From NCBI GenBank assembly GCA_019307815.1, contig JAFDIV010000039.1, forward strand, positions 1 through 33,859: DNA of 33,859 bases. Direction: 5' to 3'. Source of the DNA: Deltaproteobacteria bacterium. GTDB taxonomy: Bacteria; Desulfobacterota; DSM-4660; Desulfatiglandales; Desulfatiglandaceae. Made by a program: the position numbers and the translations under genes. The notes under the pieces are model-generated. The model saw nothing but the letters and a program-made list of their open reading frames with translations. It ran no database searches and was not told the DNA's origin. Shown here piece after piece: positions 23,878 through 32,535 of the stretch; positions within the stretch are counted from its first letter, which is position 1, and each line of letters begins with the position of its first letter.

Positions 23878-24612
23878 ATGAGATTGCTTGAGGTAAGAAA
23901 CATAACCAAGAGCTTTGAGGGGTTGGTAGCGGTATCCAACTTCAGCTTCTCTTTAACTGAGGGCGAAATAGTTGGGATAATTGGTCCAAATGGCGCAGGA
24001 AAAACAACTATTATTAACATGATAAGCGGTTTTTGTAAGCCCGACGGGGGGTGCGTCATATTCAAAGATAAAGATATCACTGGTTGGGCTCCACATCTTA
24101 TATGCAAGGAAGGGCTTGCTAGGACTTTTCAAATTTGCAGGCCCTTTCCAAAGTTAACTGTTAGGGAACATGTCTTGATCGGAATATGCCCTTGGAGTAC
24201 TAATCTAAAAGAGGCTAAGAAAAAAGCAGATAATATATTGGAGATCACTGGGCTGAAGGAAAAAAGAGATGTGATTGGGCAAAATCTTTCAACTCCTGAC
24301 CGAAAACTTGTGGAAGTAGCTCGGGCGCTTGCTACCAGACCTCGAGTTCTACTGCTAGATGAACCGGCAGCAGGCTTAAATGCTACGGAGGTAGCGGGCT
24401 TCCTGCAGTTTATTGAAAGAGTGGCAAAGGAAATGAAAATGTCCATTGTAATCGTTGAACATGTTTTGCAAGTTATTATGAAACTTTGCCAAAGGGTGAT
24501 AGTTATTAATTTTGGTGAAAAGTTAGCTGAAGGTACACCAATTGAGATAGCCAATAATGCTGAGGTAATATCTGCATATTTGGGAAGTGAATATGACAAC
24601 AACGCTTCTTAA
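23878..24612 (+). CDS. livG: Branched-chain amino acid-type ABC transporter ATP-binding protein LivG
   Basis: This 244-residue ATPase has Walker A GPNGAGKT (about residues 38-45), Walker B RVLLLDEPAAGLN and the switch histidine in VIVEHVL. The signature region reads NLSTPDRKLVEVARALA rather than LSGGQ, which agrees with LivG proteins, where this motif is often altered. It energises LivHM at the cytoplasmic face with LivF. Its last codons overlap the start of livF. Confidence 0.93.
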   Translation: MRLLEVRNITKSFEGLVAVSNFSFSLTEGEIVGIIGPNGAGKTTIINMISGFCKPDGGCVIFKDKDITGWAPHLICKEGLARTFQICRPFPKLTVREHVLIGICPWSTNLKEAKKKADNILEITGLKEKRDVIGQNLSTPDRKLVEVARALATRPRVLLLDEPAAGLNATEVAGFLQFIERVAKEMKMSIVIVEHVLQVIMKLCQRVIVINFGEKLAEGTPIEIANNAEVISAYLGSEYDNNAS

Positions 24613-25309
24613 GCTTGAAGACTTGACATGTGGGTATCATGAGATAATTGTCGTGAGGAATGTATCTCTCGAAGTAAGAGGCCAAGAAATAGTGGCACTG
24701 ATTGGAGCGAATGGTTCAGGCAAGTCGACAATTTTGAAGCGTATAGCAGGATTGATTCCTCCGCGCAGGGGACAGGTGTGGTTTCTAGGTAAAGAGATCA
24801 GTTCATTGCCACCACACGAGATTTCTCAAATGGGACTAGTTTTGGTCCCTGAAGGGGGCAAATTATTTATTTCTTTGAGCGTAAAAGAGAATCTGGAAAT
24901 GGGTGCATATGTCAAGAGGGCAAACGCCAATATGAAAGAGAACTTGGCCCTTGTGTTCAATCTTTTCCCTATACTCGAGAGCCGAATTTCTCAAACAGCG
25001 GGAAAGCTTAGTGGAGGGGAACGAACGATGCTGGCGATTGCTCGGGGTCTGATGGCCTCCCCTAAGTTACTCGCCCTTGATGAGCCGTCTTTGGGGTTAG
25101 CCCCAATGGTCACCGACATTGTTTTCAATGGTCTGGCTCAAATATCTAAGACGGGACTTTCACTTCTGCTAAGTGAGCAAAATGTTCACAAGGCCCTTTC
25201 CATTTCGAATCGTGGGTATGTGCTAGAACTTGGAGAGGTGAAATTGACAGATGACAGTTTGAGGCTCTTGGGGAATGAGTTAGTACGTAAGGCCTACCTA
25301 GGATTGTGA
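24593..25309 (+). CDS. livF: Branched-chain amino acid-type ABC transporter ATP-binding protein LivF
   Basis: This protein of about 238 residues has Walker A GANGSGKST, signature KLSGGERTMLAIARGLM and Walker B KLLALDEPSLGLAP, followed by LSEQNV. I chose the ATG at 24593, with GGGAAG about 6 bp upstream, over a GTG two codons earlier. It overlaps livG by 20 bp, so the two ATPases are translationally coupled. Confidence 0.93.
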   Translation: MTTTLLKLEDLTCGYHEIIVVRNVSLEVRGQEIVALIGANGSGKSTILKRIAGLIPPRRGQVWFLGKEISSLPPHEISQMGLVLVPEGGKLFISLSVKENLEMGAYVKRANANMKENLALVFNLFPILESRISQTAGKLSGGERTMLAIARGLMASPKLLALDEPSLGLAPMVTDIVFNGLAQISKTGLSLLLSEQNVHKALSISNRGYVLELGEVKLTDDSLRLLGNELVRKAYLGL

Positions 25310-25545
25310 CACTCAAGGGACTTGTTGGGCTCAATTGGTTCAATGCCTGTAGGGCCAGAACAATGGTTTGTTGTACGAGGAATAAGGGACGTAGTACTCG
25401 GTGTGGCTTCCAATCTGAAATACCGGAAAGGAGAGCGAGGAACGACGAGGGATAGGACTATCTTGGTCTTTCGAACTATCAATTAGTCTTGTCAAAGCTA
25501 GGGCTTTGCATAGTGGTCGATCAATTTTGTGGAAAGGAGAATGCT

Positions 25546-26508
25546 ATGAAACTAGAAACAGACAAACTGCTTGAGATTTATAGGATCATGAAAAGAATAA
25601 GATTGTTCGAAGAGAAAACAAGTGAACTATTTGCACAAGGCAAAATTCCCGGATTTATTCACGTAAGTACCGGACAGGAATCTGTGGCCACGGGGGTTTG
25701 CATACAGCTAAGGAAAGATGACTATGTTCTAACCAATCATAGGGGCCATGGTCATATGATTGCAAAGGGAGCTGATAGTCGGTATATGATGGCAGAATTA
25801 CTTGGAAGAATAGATGGATACTGCCGTGGGAGAAGTGGGTCTATGCATATTGCAGATTTTGATATTGGGGTTTTAGGTGCCAATGGTATTGTCGGAGGAG
25901 GTATACCTATTTCCAACGGTGCGGCCTTTTCTGCACAATATAAGGCCACTGATCAGGTTACGGTGTGTTTCTTCGGGGATGGGGCGGCTAATGAGGGAAC
26001 TTTTCATGAGTCATTGAACCTTGCGAGCTTATGGAAACTTCCGGTTATCTTCGTGTGCGAGAATAATGGATGGGGTGAATTCACCCCCCAAAAGGAGTCG
26101 ATGTGTGTTGAGAACATATCGGTGCGCGCCCAATCATATGGCATGCCGGGTCAAACAGTGGATGGCATAGACGTCCTCTCAGTCATGGCGGCGGCCGAAA
26201 CTGCCATAAAGAGGGCTAGAGCAAAAGAAGGCCCCACCCTCTTGGAGGTCAGAACATATAGGTGGCACGGGCATTATGAAGGTGACCCCCAAAAATATCG
26301 GCCTGAAGAAGAACTCAGAGAGGCCAGATCAAGTGACCCAATAGAATATTTTGTCAAACACCTGCTTAAGGAAAAACTTGTTGAAAGGGAAGCATTGGAG
26401 GAGATAGATCGGGAGGTTGTTAGAGAAATAGATCAAGCTGTTAGGTTTGCAGAAGAAAGTCCTCCTCAGACATTTGATGAAAGTGAACTACAAGAAATCT
26501 ATGCATAG
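25546..26508 (+). CDS. 2-oxoacid dehydrogenase E1 component, alpha subunit (pyruvate/acetoin type)
   Basis: The protein of about 320 residues is a thiamin-diphosphate-dependent E1 alpha subunit: IRLFEEKTSELFAQGKIPGF, TNHRGHGHMIAKG, and the ThDP-Mg motif from GDGAANEG (Asp145) to CENNGWGEF. RWHGHYEGDPQKYR is typical of the phospholoop region. Length and motifs match heterotetrameric pyruvate or acetoin dehydrogenase E1 rather than the single-chain E1. The ATG at 25546 is preceded by GGAAAGGAG; an open frame reaching a TTG further upstream has no matching signal. E1beta follows after 10 bp. The 236-bp gap before it (25310-25545) shows no gene and no recognised promoter. Confidence 0.93.
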   Translation: MKLETDKLLEIYRIMKRIRLFEEKTSELFAQGKIPGFIHVSTGQESVATGVCIQLRKDDYVLTNHRGHGHMIAKGADSRYMMAELLGRIDGYCRGRSGSMHIADFDIGVLGANGIVGGGIPISNGAAFSAQYKATDQVTVCFFGDGAANEGTFHESLNLASLWKLPVIFVCENNGWGEFTPQKESMCVENISVRAQSYGMPGQTVDGIDVLSVMAAAETAIKRARAKEGPTLLEVRTYRWHGHYEGDPQKYRPEEELREARSSDPIEYFVKHLLKEKLVEREALEEIDREVVREIDQAVRFAEESPPQTFDESELQEIYA

Positions 26509-26518
26509 GAGGGGATAA

Positions 26519-27493
26519 ATGGCACAGATTCGATACATGGAAGCAATAAATCAAGCTTTAATGTTAGAGATGGAAAGGGATTCCAGTGTTTTTGTAGCTG
26601 GTGAAGATGTGGCCGGAGGAGGCGTATTCGCTGTAACTCGGGGAATCCTTGAAAAGTTTGGAGAGAAAAGAATTCGAAATACTCCTATTAGTGAGTCTGC
26701 CATAGTAGGATTGGGGATAGGAGCGGCTTTGACCGGATTGAGGCCTGTTGTAGAAATCATGTTTATGGATTTCATTGGTTGTTGTATGGATCAGATTATT
26801 AATCAAGCAGCGAAAATAAGATACATGTTTGGGGGTAAGATGAGTGTTCCTATGGTTATTCGTACGCCAGAAGGAGCTGGTCTTGGGGCTGGGCCCCAGC
26901 ATTCACAATGCTTGGAAATTCTGCTAGCACACATCCCCGGGTTGAAAGTGGTAATGCCAAGTACGCCGTATGATGCAAAAGGTCTTATGATATCTTCGAT
27001 CAGAGACAATAATCCAGTTATCTATATAGAGCATAAATTGTTATATAGAGTAAAAGGGGAGGTGCCCGAAGAGGCCTATTCCATTCCAATTGGAAAAGCA
27101 GATATTAAGAGGGCTGGGGAGGATGTCACCATTGTGGCTGTTTCCTATATGGTTAAAGTAGCATTAGAGGCTGCCGCTGGTTTAGAAAAAGAAGGTATCA
27201 ACGCAGAGGTCGTTGATCCCCGTACGATTAGTCCATTGGACAAAGATACGATATTAGAATCCGTGAAGAAGACCGGCAGGTTGGTGATTGTTCATGAGGC
27301 TGTTAAGGATTATGGTTTTGGCGCAGAAGTTGCTGCTATTGTGGCCCAGGAAGCCTTTGACTTTCTTGACGCTCCGATTGTAAGGATTGGCGCACCATTT
27401 ATGCCTGTTCCTTTTAGTAAGTTATCGGAGGCTAGCTATGTTCCCGGTAAGGATAGAATCGTTTCGGAAGTAAGAAAGATGGTCAATTTATGA
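26519..27493 (+). CDS. 2-oxoacid dehydrogenase E1 component, beta subunit
   Basis: This 324-residue protein starts with RYMEAINQALMLEMERDSSV, then GEDVAGGGVFAVTRGI, the ThDP-binding TPISESAIVGLGIGAAL, and the C-terminal transketolase domain with IVHEAVKDYGFGAEVAA. It is the standard E1 beta partner that completes the ThDP site with E1alpha. Together they decarboxylate a 2-oxo acid and transfer the acyl group to lipoyl-E2. Identity of the oxo acid (pyruvate, branched-chain or acetoin) cannot be fixed from these motifs. Confidence 0.94.
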   Translation: MAQIRYMEAINQALMLEMERDSSVFVAGEDVAGGGVFAVTRGILEKFGEKRIRNTPISESAIVGLGIGAALTGLRPVVEIMFMDFIGCCMDQIINQAAKIRYMFGGKMSVPMVIRTPEGAGLGAGPQHSQCLEILLAHIPGLKVVMPSTPYDAKGLMISSIRDNNPVIYIEHKLLYRVKGEVPEEAYSIPIGKADIKRAGEDVTIVAVSYMVKVALEAAAGLEKEGINAEVVDPRTISPLDKDTILESVKKTGRLVIVHEAVKDYGFGAEVAAIVAQEAFDFLDAPIVRIGAPFMPVPFSKLSEASYVPGKDRIVSEVRKMVNL

Positions 27494-28038
27494 GTTGCAA
27501 AAGATCGAAAGCTTAAGAAGCAAAAGTGGAGCACTGACGTTTTTCTTATTCTAAGAATGGCCGGGCAGAGCCAGAGGAACCTAATGGTGACTTCGGAAAT
27601 TCTGATGGCAGGAGCTTTTCGTCGAGCTAGGATTACGTTCGGAATTGCAGTTCAAAGGTTGGAGCGGACCTCGGTCCAGGCCCTGGATTGATTAATTGCC
27701 TGGCTATGATGCTTGAACAAGGAGGGGCGGTTGAGTTGCTGCTAATCGAGGGGCAGTGTGATGTCCGTGAGGCGAATGGGGTTTGGCCAGTAAGAGATGG
27801 CGCGGCAGAGAATGGGGTTGTAAGGGCTCATGAATAGCTGTAGCTGAAGATTACTGTAAGAACTTTCATCGAGTTAGGGACAACCTAGGGTATTGTCTAA
27901 GTTAGCCACGCTCTGGTCATGTGTGAGCTCACTGATGTGTAGCGTTAGAATTGCGGTAACTTGCAGTAGGGAAAGATTGACATTCTTCATTTATAGGGTT
28001 AAGGCTGATTTTGACGAAAAATAGAAAAGGAGGCAGGA
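27494..28038. other. 545-bp gap inside the 2-oxoacid dehydrogenase gene set
   Basis: No recognised gene. Two short open frames (ATG 27555 to TGA 27691; and about 27660-27838 in another frame, with NCLAMMLEQGGAVELLLIEG) look weakly protein-like and may be a decayed gene. A perfect 10-bp palindrome GTGAGCTCAC lies near 27922. TTGACA at 27977-27982 could be a -35 box for E2, but the -10 (TAAGGC) is poor. Confidence 0.4.
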
Positions 28039-29280
28039 ATGCCGGTTGAGATCGTTATGCCCAAGCTCGGTTTAACCATGACTGAGGGCCTGATTCTTGA
28101 ATGGAAAAAAAAGGAAGGTGATCAAGTCAAAAAGGGTGAAATCCTTTTCGTGTTGCAGACGGAGAAAGTCACATTTGAGGTAGAGTCGCCCGAGGATGGC
28201 ATACTGGCTAAGATTCTAGTGCACAAAAATGAGACGGTTCCTGTGGGCGCAATTGTTGCCTACCTATTGAGACCAGGTGAAGATATTTCTGATTTGGAAG
28301 CAATAGAGGAATTGTCTGCAGAAAAACCCAGTGTCGAGCCCGAAGAAGCCGAGGAAGTTCCTTCCCGTCCTGCCAGGAAGACCATTCAGAAACAAGCAGA
28401 TTTAACCAAAGAAATAGGGGTAAAAGCTTCCCCACTAGCCAAGAAGCTTGCGAAGACATATAAGATTGATCTTCGTACTGTGAGAGGGACTGGACCTGGG
28501 GGAAGGATTACTAGAAAAGACGTAGAAAAAGCGTACGAAAAGATACAAGAAGAGACTGCCAAAGTCGACAAATTTGGTGAAGAAGCACCTGGTCAGCGGC
28601 TAGCACCATTTACACCAATGAGAAGGGCTATCGCAGAGAAGATGATGGCCAGTAAGGTCAAGACAGCTCAAACTTATATGGCCAATTCAGTTGATGCCTC
28701 GAAAATAGTGGAGTACAGGAAAGTTTTGCTCCCGTATGTTCAAGAGAAGTTCGATGTGAGAATAACAATTACGGATATGATGATGAAAATAGTTGCGGCG
28801 GCAATCCGAGAACATCCAATAATAAACACTAGATGGACTGAAGAAGGTATTCTATATTTTGAAGATGTCCACATGGGAATGGCTATGGCTTTAGAAGAGG
28901 GTCTTATTGTCCCTGTTATCCGAGATGTAAACAAGAAGGGGTTAGCTCAAATTGCCAAGGATCGTACTGAGTTGATTCGAAAAGGCAAAGAAGGAAAGCT
29001 TTTACCAGATGATGTAACCGGTAGTACTTTTACACTTTCTGCAATGGGTATGTACGGCGTGGAGCAATTTACTGCAAATATTAATGTGCCAGAGAATGCA
29101 ATTTTAGCGGTTGGAGCTATTATTGAGAAACCAGTAGTTTTTGAAGGGGAAGTGGTGATTAGGCCCACGATGAATGTCTGTTTGACTTATGATCATCGTA
29201 CTATTGATGGTGCAGAAGCTGGTAAGTTCATGAGGACACTTAAGCTCTTCATCGAAAATCCCATTATGATACTGGCTTGA
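28039..29280 (+). CDS. 2-oxoacid dehydrogenase E2 component (dihydrolipoamide acyltransferase)
   Basis: This 413-residue protein has one lipoyl domain (residues 1-78) with the lipoylated lysine Lys43 in QTEKVTFEV. A charged flexible linker follows, then a peripheral subunit-binding domain (KASPLAKKLAKTYKI, GTGPGGRITRKDV; about 130-172), and a catalytic domain ending in DHRTIDGAEAGKF with His386 and Asp390. It moves the acyl group from lipoamide to CoA in the core of the complex. The AGGAGG ribosome binding site is strong. It is separated from E1beta by 545 bp but lies directly upstream of the E3-like gene. LipB and LipA further downstream could provide its cofactor. Confidence 0.95.
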   Translation: MPVEIVMPKLGLTMTEGLILEWKKKEGDQVKKGEILFVLQTEKVTFEVESPEDGILAKILVHKNETVPVGAIVAYLLRPGEDISDLEAIEELSAEKPSVEPEEAEEVPSRPARKTIQKQADLTKEIGVKASPLAKKLAKTYKIDLRTVRGTGPGGRITRKDVEKAYEKIQEETAKVDKFGEEAPGQRLAPFTPMRRAIAEKMMASKVKTAQTYMANSVDASKIVEYRKVLLPYVQEKFDVRITITDMMMKIVAAAIREHPIINTRWTEEGILYFEDVHMGMAMALEEGLIVPVIRDVNKKGLAQIAKDRTELIRKGKEGKLLPDDVTGSTFTLSAMGMYGVEQFTANINVPENAILAVGAIIEKPVVFEGEVVIRPTMNVCLTYDHRTIDGAEAGKFMRTLKLFIENPIMILA

Positions 29281-29339
29281 GGAGGAGCGAGCCTGTTGAT
29301 GATGACATATTGAGGATTAATGAAATGAGGGAGAACAGG

Positions 29340-30725
29340 ATGAGCGAAACGAGTTATGACGTAATTGTTATAGGTGCAGGCGCTGGAGGTGTACCCGCTG
29401 CAATTAGAGCAGCCCAACTGGGAGGCCGGGTAGCAATTATTGAACGTGAACATTTGGGCGGTTTTTGTATGAATAGGGGTTGCATCCCTTTTGGTCAAAT
29501 GATGGTAGCATCAAGTATATTAGGAAAGATCTTGCTTGGAAAGGAGATGGGATTAGATTTCACTGATATTTCCACGAATTATTCTGCCCTGATAACTCGG
29601 CAAAATGAGCTTATTTCGTTTATGAGGCAAGGCGTTAAAGGGATGCTAGCGAAAAATGGGGTTACGCTTATTGAAGGTGTTGGAAGGATCGTAGGAAAGG
29701 GAAGAGTTGAGGTCAATGGAAGCATCTTTCCTTGTGAGAATATTATTTTGGCTACTGGTTCGGAGTGGGTAAGACCTGACTTCCCAGGAGCTGATTTGGA
29801 AGAGGCAACAAACAGCGATTACCTTCTAAGCGCAGAAGAGCTACCTAAGAGGGTTCTCCTATTTGGTGAAAGCCCCTGGCTAGTTGAGATAGCTCAATTT
29901 CTTCAAAGGTTTGGCTCGCATGCAATTTTGCTTACAAAAGACAAGAGCATTCTATCCAGCGAGAGCAAGACAGTAAGTTCTCGTTTGAGAAAAGTATTGA
30001 AGAGAGAAGGTGTGGTCATTAAGACGGAGGGGGAGATTGTGAGCGGGACCAAGAAAAAAGATGGACTCCACATTGAACTCTCCTCCAAAGACGGTCGTGA
30101 AATTCTGGTTGTAGATAGAATAATCACGATTGAAAGACGTGCCTTTCTTAAGGGCCTTGGACTAGAAAAAATTCTCCCGGGCGATACTGGACCATATCTT
30201 AGCGTAAATAACAAAATGGAGACAGGCGTGGAAGGTCTTTATGCTATAGGAGATCTTACTGGACCCCAATTGAGGCATTACTCTCACCTGTCATCAGAGC
30301 AAGGGATTGTTGCTGCCGAAAATGCCATGGGTAGAGATGTTGCTATCAATCCTAGAACGGTTACTAGGGTTTTGTTCACACAGCCCCAGATTGCTTGTGT
30401 CGGATTAACGCCAAAAGAGGCAAAGAAGGCAGGATATGATGTTGTTGTTGGCTCGGCTCCGTACAGCATGAACCCCTTTGGTATGATTATATCAGAAAAT
30501 GAAGGGATTGTAGAACTTGTGGCTGAAAAAAAATATGGCGAGCTGCTTGGTGTCCACTTTTTTGGGGAGAGTGCGTGTGAAATGGTAGGGCAAGCAATCC
30601 TAGCTATCAAGATGGAGATGACTTTGGAGGAACTCGCGAAGATCTCTTTCCCTCATCCGACCCTGAGCGAATCATTAGTAGAAGCCGCGAGAGATGCCTT
30701 AGGTGAAGCCATATATCTCCCATGA
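29340..30725 (+). CDS. Dihydrolipoamide dehydrogenase-like flavoprotein (E3) with atypical NAD site
   Basis: I place the start at ATG 29340 after GAGGGAG, giving 461 residues. FAD is bound by VIVIGAGAGGVPAA and GLYAIGDLTG. The redox disulfide CMNRGC has Cys43 and Cys48, although the usual following IPSK is IPFG. The catalytic dyad is present as His439 and Glu444 (HPTLSE). The central NAD domain is unusual: where E3 has a GGGxxGxE motif it reads LLFGESPWLVEIAQFL (residues 176-181 GESPWL), and the acidic residue after the second strand is absent (ILLTK). It should reoxidise dihydrolipoyl-E2, but perhaps to an acceptor other than NAD+. It is a member of the disulfide oxidoreductase family without doubt; the acceptor is open. 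Confidence 0.88.
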   Translation: MSETSYDVIVIGAGAGGVPAAIRAAQLGGRVAIIEREHLGGFCMNRGCIPFGQMMVASSILGKILLGKEMGLDFTDISTNYSALITRQNELISFMRQGVKGMLAKNGVTLIEGVGRIVGKGRVEVNGSIFPCENIILATGSEWVRPDFPGADLEEATNSDYLLSAEELPKRVLLFGESPWLVEIAQFLQRFGSHAILLTKDKSILSSESKTVSSRLRKVLKREGVVIKTEGEIVSGTKKKDGLHIELSSKDGREILVVDRIITIERRAFLKGLGLEKILPGDTGPYLSVNNKMETGVEGLYAIGDLTGPQLRHYSHLSSEQGIVAAENAMGRDVAINPRTVTRVLFTQPQIACVGLTPKEAKKAGYDVVVGSAPYSMNPFGMIISENEGIVELVAEKKYGELLGVHFFGESACEMVGQAILAIKMEMTLEELAKISFPHPTLSESLVEAARDALGEAIYLP

Positions 30726-30797
30726 GAAGACTTGCTTTGACAGATTTTCTGTTGGAGTTTAGGATCAAGATTAGTTTGTTTCAATCAAAGAAGGTTC

Positions 30798-31640
30798 TTG
30801 ACAATTGAAGTTGCTAAGATTGGCCATGCTTTATTTCGAGATTTCAGAGATTTGTTGTCTAGGGAGGGAGAAATCGTGCTTAGACTCGTGAATTCAGAAA
30901 GATTGGGGCGACTCCTCCGTCAAGATGATTGGGAAACTCTTGGAACATCAACAACTGATTTGATTATTAAAGCCGCAAAACAAGGCCGTTTTGATGAGGT
31001 AGAATTACTAGCCCGTTATTCCATTTCAGAAGGGAAGGCATTGCACGACCTGATGTGCGACTGGATCTGGGATATTTTGACAAAAACAGCGGAAAAGCAC
31101 GGAGAGGGGGCAGTTTACGAGTTGTGCCGCGCTACCCAGGAGACCTGGATGATGCGGCGAACCTGGAAAGCGCTTCTGAGAATGTCAGTGGAAGAAAGGG
31201 TGTATGTCAGCACAGAGATCATCAGATCTCATCGCTGTGGACCTAGACAGGATGGGACCATAGAAATTATTGAAGAAAAAGATCGGTATAGTATCAAAAT
31301 GGATCCCTGCGGAAGCGGTGGGAGGATGCGAAGGGGAGATCCTATAGATGGTACCCCTTCTAGACTAGGTCCACCGTATAACTTTGGCTCGACAAAAAAG
31401 GCTTATCCCTGGAGCTGGAACGAGAAGAATGTGCCCTACTATTGCGTTCACTGTGCGGTAAATGAAATTCTTCCTATTGAGTGGGGCGGATATCCCCTCT
31501 GGGTTACAGGCTACTCAGAGGATGCTTTCGAGCCATGTTATTGGCATTTCTACAAAGATCCCTCATTAATCCCTGACTTCTATTTTGAAAGGTTGGGATT
31601 TAGGAAAAAAGATTTAGTCAAGAGAAGAACCGTTTGTTAA
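30798..31640 (+). CDS. Uncharacterised cysteine-containing protein between E3 and LipB
   Basis: This 280-residue protein, read from TTG 30798 with a GAAGG signal upstream, is not one I can name. The N-terminal half is helical and charged. The C-terminal half has conserved-looking motifs: DPCGSGGRMRRG (Cys171), YPWSWNEKNVPYYCVHCAVN (Cys216, His218, Cys219), LPIEWGGYPLWV and EPCYWHFYKDP (Cys247, His250). There is no signal peptide or membrane segment. The cysteines and histidines could bind metal or an Fe-S cluster, or form a redox disulfide. It sits 72 bp after E3 and 35 bp before lipB, so a role with the lipoyl complex is plausible. A distant resemblance to the ATC-hydrolase-like group came to mind but is not supported by a motif I can point to. 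Confidence 0.8.
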   Translation: MTIEVAKIGHALFRDFRDLLSREGEIVLRLVNSERLGRLLRQDDWETLGTSTTDLIIKAAKQGRFDEVELLARYSISEGKALHDLMCDWIWDILTKTAEKHGEGAVYELCRATQETWMMRRTWKALLRMSVEERVYVSTEIIRSHRCGPRQDGTIEIIEEKDRYSIKMDPCGSGGRMRRGDPIDGTPSRLGPPYNFGSTKKAYPWSWNEKNVPYYCVHCAVNEILPIEWGGYPLWVTGYSEDAFEPCYWHFYKDPSLIPDFYFERLGFRKKDLVKRRTVC

Positions 31641-31675
31641 ATGTCGAAAAGGGAAAAAGTTCTGGAGAATAACCT

Positions 31676-32368
31676 ATGATCGCCGTTGACCTCGGATTAG
31701 TCCCATATGACATGTGCCTTTCCTATCAGAAAAGCATCCACGCCGCAAGGATAGAGCACAAAATTGATGACGTCATCCTTTTGCTAGAGCACTATCCGGT
31801 GATCACGATTGGTAAGAGTGCGACAAAGGATGATCTATTGGTGTCTGAAGAGGAGGTTAGAAGAAGAGGAATTCCTGTCTACTACGTTAATCGAGGGGGA
31901 AAAGCCACCTGCCACTATCCGGGCCAGTTAGTGGCCTATCCAATCATGAATTTGAAGAACCATGGGAAGGATCTTAGCTTGTTTGTCAATAATCTCGAAG
32001 AAACAATCATTAGAGTGTTGGGAGATCTTGGAATACAAGGAAAGAAGGTTCCTGGAATGAGGGGGGTGTGGGTCGATGGCAAAAAGATTGCTTCTATAGG
32101 AATAGAGGTGAAAAAGTGGGTGACCATGCATGGCTTCACAATAAATATCACGGAAAATTCGGCTCTTTTCTCATTTTTTGTTCCATGTGGAATCAGAAAT
32201 AGAGAAATTACATTTTTAGAAACCTTTTTAGGAGAACCGGATGACATTGATCTAAAAAAAATAAAAGGATCCGTCATCAAACATTTTGGGGATGTGTTTA
32301 GTATTCCAATACCCGAATATCTTTCTAAGCGCCAGTTTATGAGGAAATATCCATTCTTGTCTTATTGA
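31676..32368 (+). CDS. lipB: Octanoyl-[acyl carrier protein]:protein octanoyltransferase LipB
   Basis: This 230-residue protein has the LipB core: VNRGGKATCHYPGQLVAYP (substrate pocket), GKKIASIG with the catalytic lysine (Lys137), HGFTINI, and VPCGI with the acyl-thioester cysteine (Cys171). It transfers octanoate from acyl carrier protein to the lipoyl domains of proteins such as the E2 encoded upstream. GGAG lies 8 bp before the ATG. Its place between the dehydrogenase complex and lipA suggests a dedicated lipoylation unit, although it may serve other lipoyl proteins too. Confidence 0.94.
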   Translation: MIAVDLGLVPYDMCLSYQKSIHAARIEHKIDDVILLLEHYPVITIGKSATKDDLLVSEEEVRRRGIPVYYVNRGGKATCHYPGQLVAYPIMNLKNHGKDLSLFVNNLEETIIRVLGDLGIQGKKVPGMRGVWVDGKKIASIGIEVKKWVTMHGFTINITENSALFSFFVPCGIRNREITFLETFLGEPDDIDLKKIKGSVIKHFGDVFSIPIPEYLSKRQFMRKYPFLSY

Positions 32369-32535
32369 CTCTATATTTCGCAAGGGTGGAACATCACCCC
32401 TCTCCAACGTGGGAGGTATCGTGTTAACGGCTCACTGAGATAGTGACTTAAGTATCTAAGAAACCCTTTTGTCTTGCCGCATTTATAGATAATACTTGGA
32501 AAATTCGGGGTTCAATAAATAAAGTCGTCTAGAAA

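Noticed and set aside
24280..24330. Defective ABC signature motif in LivG (LSTPDRK)
   Set aside because: LivG proteins commonly deviate from LSGGQ at this site, so it is not evidence of loss of function.
25489..25545. N-terminal extension of E1alpha from a TTG
   Set aside because: The extra 19 residues have no family counterpart, while ATG 25546 has a strong ribosome binding site.
29277..29339. N-terminal extension of the E3-like protein from a TTG overlapping the E2 stop
   Set aside because: The FAD-binding strand begins a few residues after ATG 29340, which has GAGGGAG at good spacing; the extension is not typical of the family.
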